Part shown: piece after piece, positions 12,225-12,645 of the stretch
How positions within the stretch are numbered: the stretch's first letter is position 1
Layout: each line of letters starts with the position of its first letter
Notes under the pieces: model-generated
The model's input: only the letters and a program-made list of their open reading frames with translations
Databases searched by the model: none
What the model was told of the DNA's origin: nothing
Made by a program: the position numbers and the translations under genes
Source: Treponema sp.
GTDB taxonomy: Bacteria; Spirochaetota; Spirochaetia; Treponematales; Breznakiellaceae
Reading direction: 5' to 3'
Assembly (NCBI GenBank): GCA_031269405.1
Contig: JAISZE010000162.1
Location: forward strand, 1-12,645
DNA: 12,645 nt

Positions 12225-12645
12225 ATGACAACGGAAAAATCCGAATTGACGATGATCAGGGCTGAAAAACGCTTTGTTCATCCCCCCCGCTGGGCGCTGC
12301 TGGAACGGCAGCTCTTCGATGTACTGAACAAATCCCTGGATGTGATACTGGAAAAGTACCTGCATCCCAACGGATACTTCAAATGGCCACCGGTGGTGAA
12401 GGAAGGGACCGGGTACGGCGCGGTGGACGATGCCTACGAGAGTTTTCACGCCTGGCCCCTTTTCTATATCCTTGGCGGGGAGCGCCGGTTCCTGACCCTG
12501 GCGATCAAAGAATTTGAAGCTATTAACGAGCAGTTTTCCAAACTCCCCTTTGGGGCGAATAACCGCATGGTGGTGGAGGACGATTACTATTCCTACTGCG
12601 ACTGGATGCATCAGGGGGAGGGCAACCAGTTGTTTTACCTCTTGA
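12225..12645 (+). CDS. Unrecognised soluble protein, N-terminal part (partial), possibly an alpha/alpha-toroid enzyme
   Basis: The open frame runs from ATG 12225 to the right edge without a stop (140 codons seen). A good ribosome site, AAAGGAGA (12211-12218), lies 6 bases before the ATG, and the gap to the aldo/keto reductase is 18 bases. No signal peptide or membrane segment is seen. Residues about 20-45 are helical (WALLERQLFDVLNKSLDVIL), then NGYFKWPPVV, VDDAYESFHAWPLFYILGGE, and a later DDYYSYCDWMHQGEGNQLFY. The aromatic-rich spacing of helices with paired acids (DDAYESF, EDDYYSY, QGEGNQ) is typical of alpha/alpha-toroid sugar enzymes such as glycoside hydrolases or lyases. This is a pattern-based guess and no family is named. 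The operon position supports a carbohydrate role. Confidence 0.75.
   Translation, partial: MTTEKSELTMIRAEKRFVHPPRWALLERQLFDVLNKSLDVILEKYLHPNGYFKWPPVVKEGTGYGAVDDAYESFHAWPLFYILGGERRFLTLAIKEFEAINEQFSKLPFGANNRMVVEDDYYSYCDWMHQGEGNQLFYLL

Noticed and set aside
11901..12611. Minus-strand open frame (236 codons) opposite the reductase and the last gene
   Set aside because: It overlaps the plus-strand reading that has good ribosome sites and operon spacing; its own sequence shows no motif.
1..12645. CRISPR arrays, tRNA or rRNA genes
   Set aside because: No regularly spaced repeat series, cloverleaf-like sequence or conserved rRNA stretch was seen on either strand.

Overview
The window (12,645 bases, fairly GC-rich, nearly all genes on the + strand) looks like a chromosomal segment of a spirochaete, most likely a Treponema of the termite-gut type. 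This is inferred from gene content and protein style: a STAS/PspA envelope-stress cassette, degenerate transposases, a helical-plus-beta hypothetical protein ending in WENSKGEESPWSEIIP, and plant-fibre esterases. I could not search a database, so the taxon is an inference.

Layout. (1) 1-141 is the tail of a response-regulator receiver domain, probably the end of a hybrid kinase. (2) 197-1060 (minus) is a SpoU/TrmJ-type RNA 2'-O-methyltransferase. It is divergent from an SDR oxidoreductase at 1098-1847, with only 37 bases between the two start codons. (3) 2015-3736 is a three-gene cassette behind a strong sigma70-like promoter: a STAS anti-anti-sigma-like protein with a C-terminal zinc ribbon, a small acidic YbjN/CesT-like protein, and PspA. 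(4) 3737-4541 is an 805-base gene-free stretch with imperfect inverted and direct repeats, one perfect DnaA-box word and an AT-rich end. (5) 4542-7978 is a tightly coupled trio joined by two 8-base start/stop overlaps: two membrane proteins with a 3 TM - large loop - 3 TM topology, and a membrane-anchored DjlA-like J-domain co-chaperone. (6) 8053-9053 is a graveyard of fused fragments: an IS5-type transposase with its middle deleted, joined to an IS4/Tn5-type transposase with an internal deletion and a frameshift, joined to the C-terminal part of a hypothetical protein. (7) 9087 to the right edge is a catabolic operon: an acetylxylan-esterase-like alpha/beta hydrolase, a glucuronoyl-esterase (CE15)-like hydrolase, an aldo/keto reductase and the start of an unrecognised protein. 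A LacI-family-like operator word lies just upstream of the first gene.

How the parts work together. The 2-3.7 kb cassette is probably an envelope-stress unit. The 4.5-8 kb trio is probably an envelope-assembly or envelope-quality unit of unknown purpose. The 9.1-12.6 kb operon probably handles imported esterified (glucuron)oxylan oligosaccharides, because none of its enzymes carries an obvious signal peptide. The best candidates for something undescribed are the paired 3+3 TM proteins with their DjlA-like partner, the STAS-zinc ribbon fusion next to PspA, and the cytoplasmic CE15-like esterase that lacks the fungal-type catalytic Glu.
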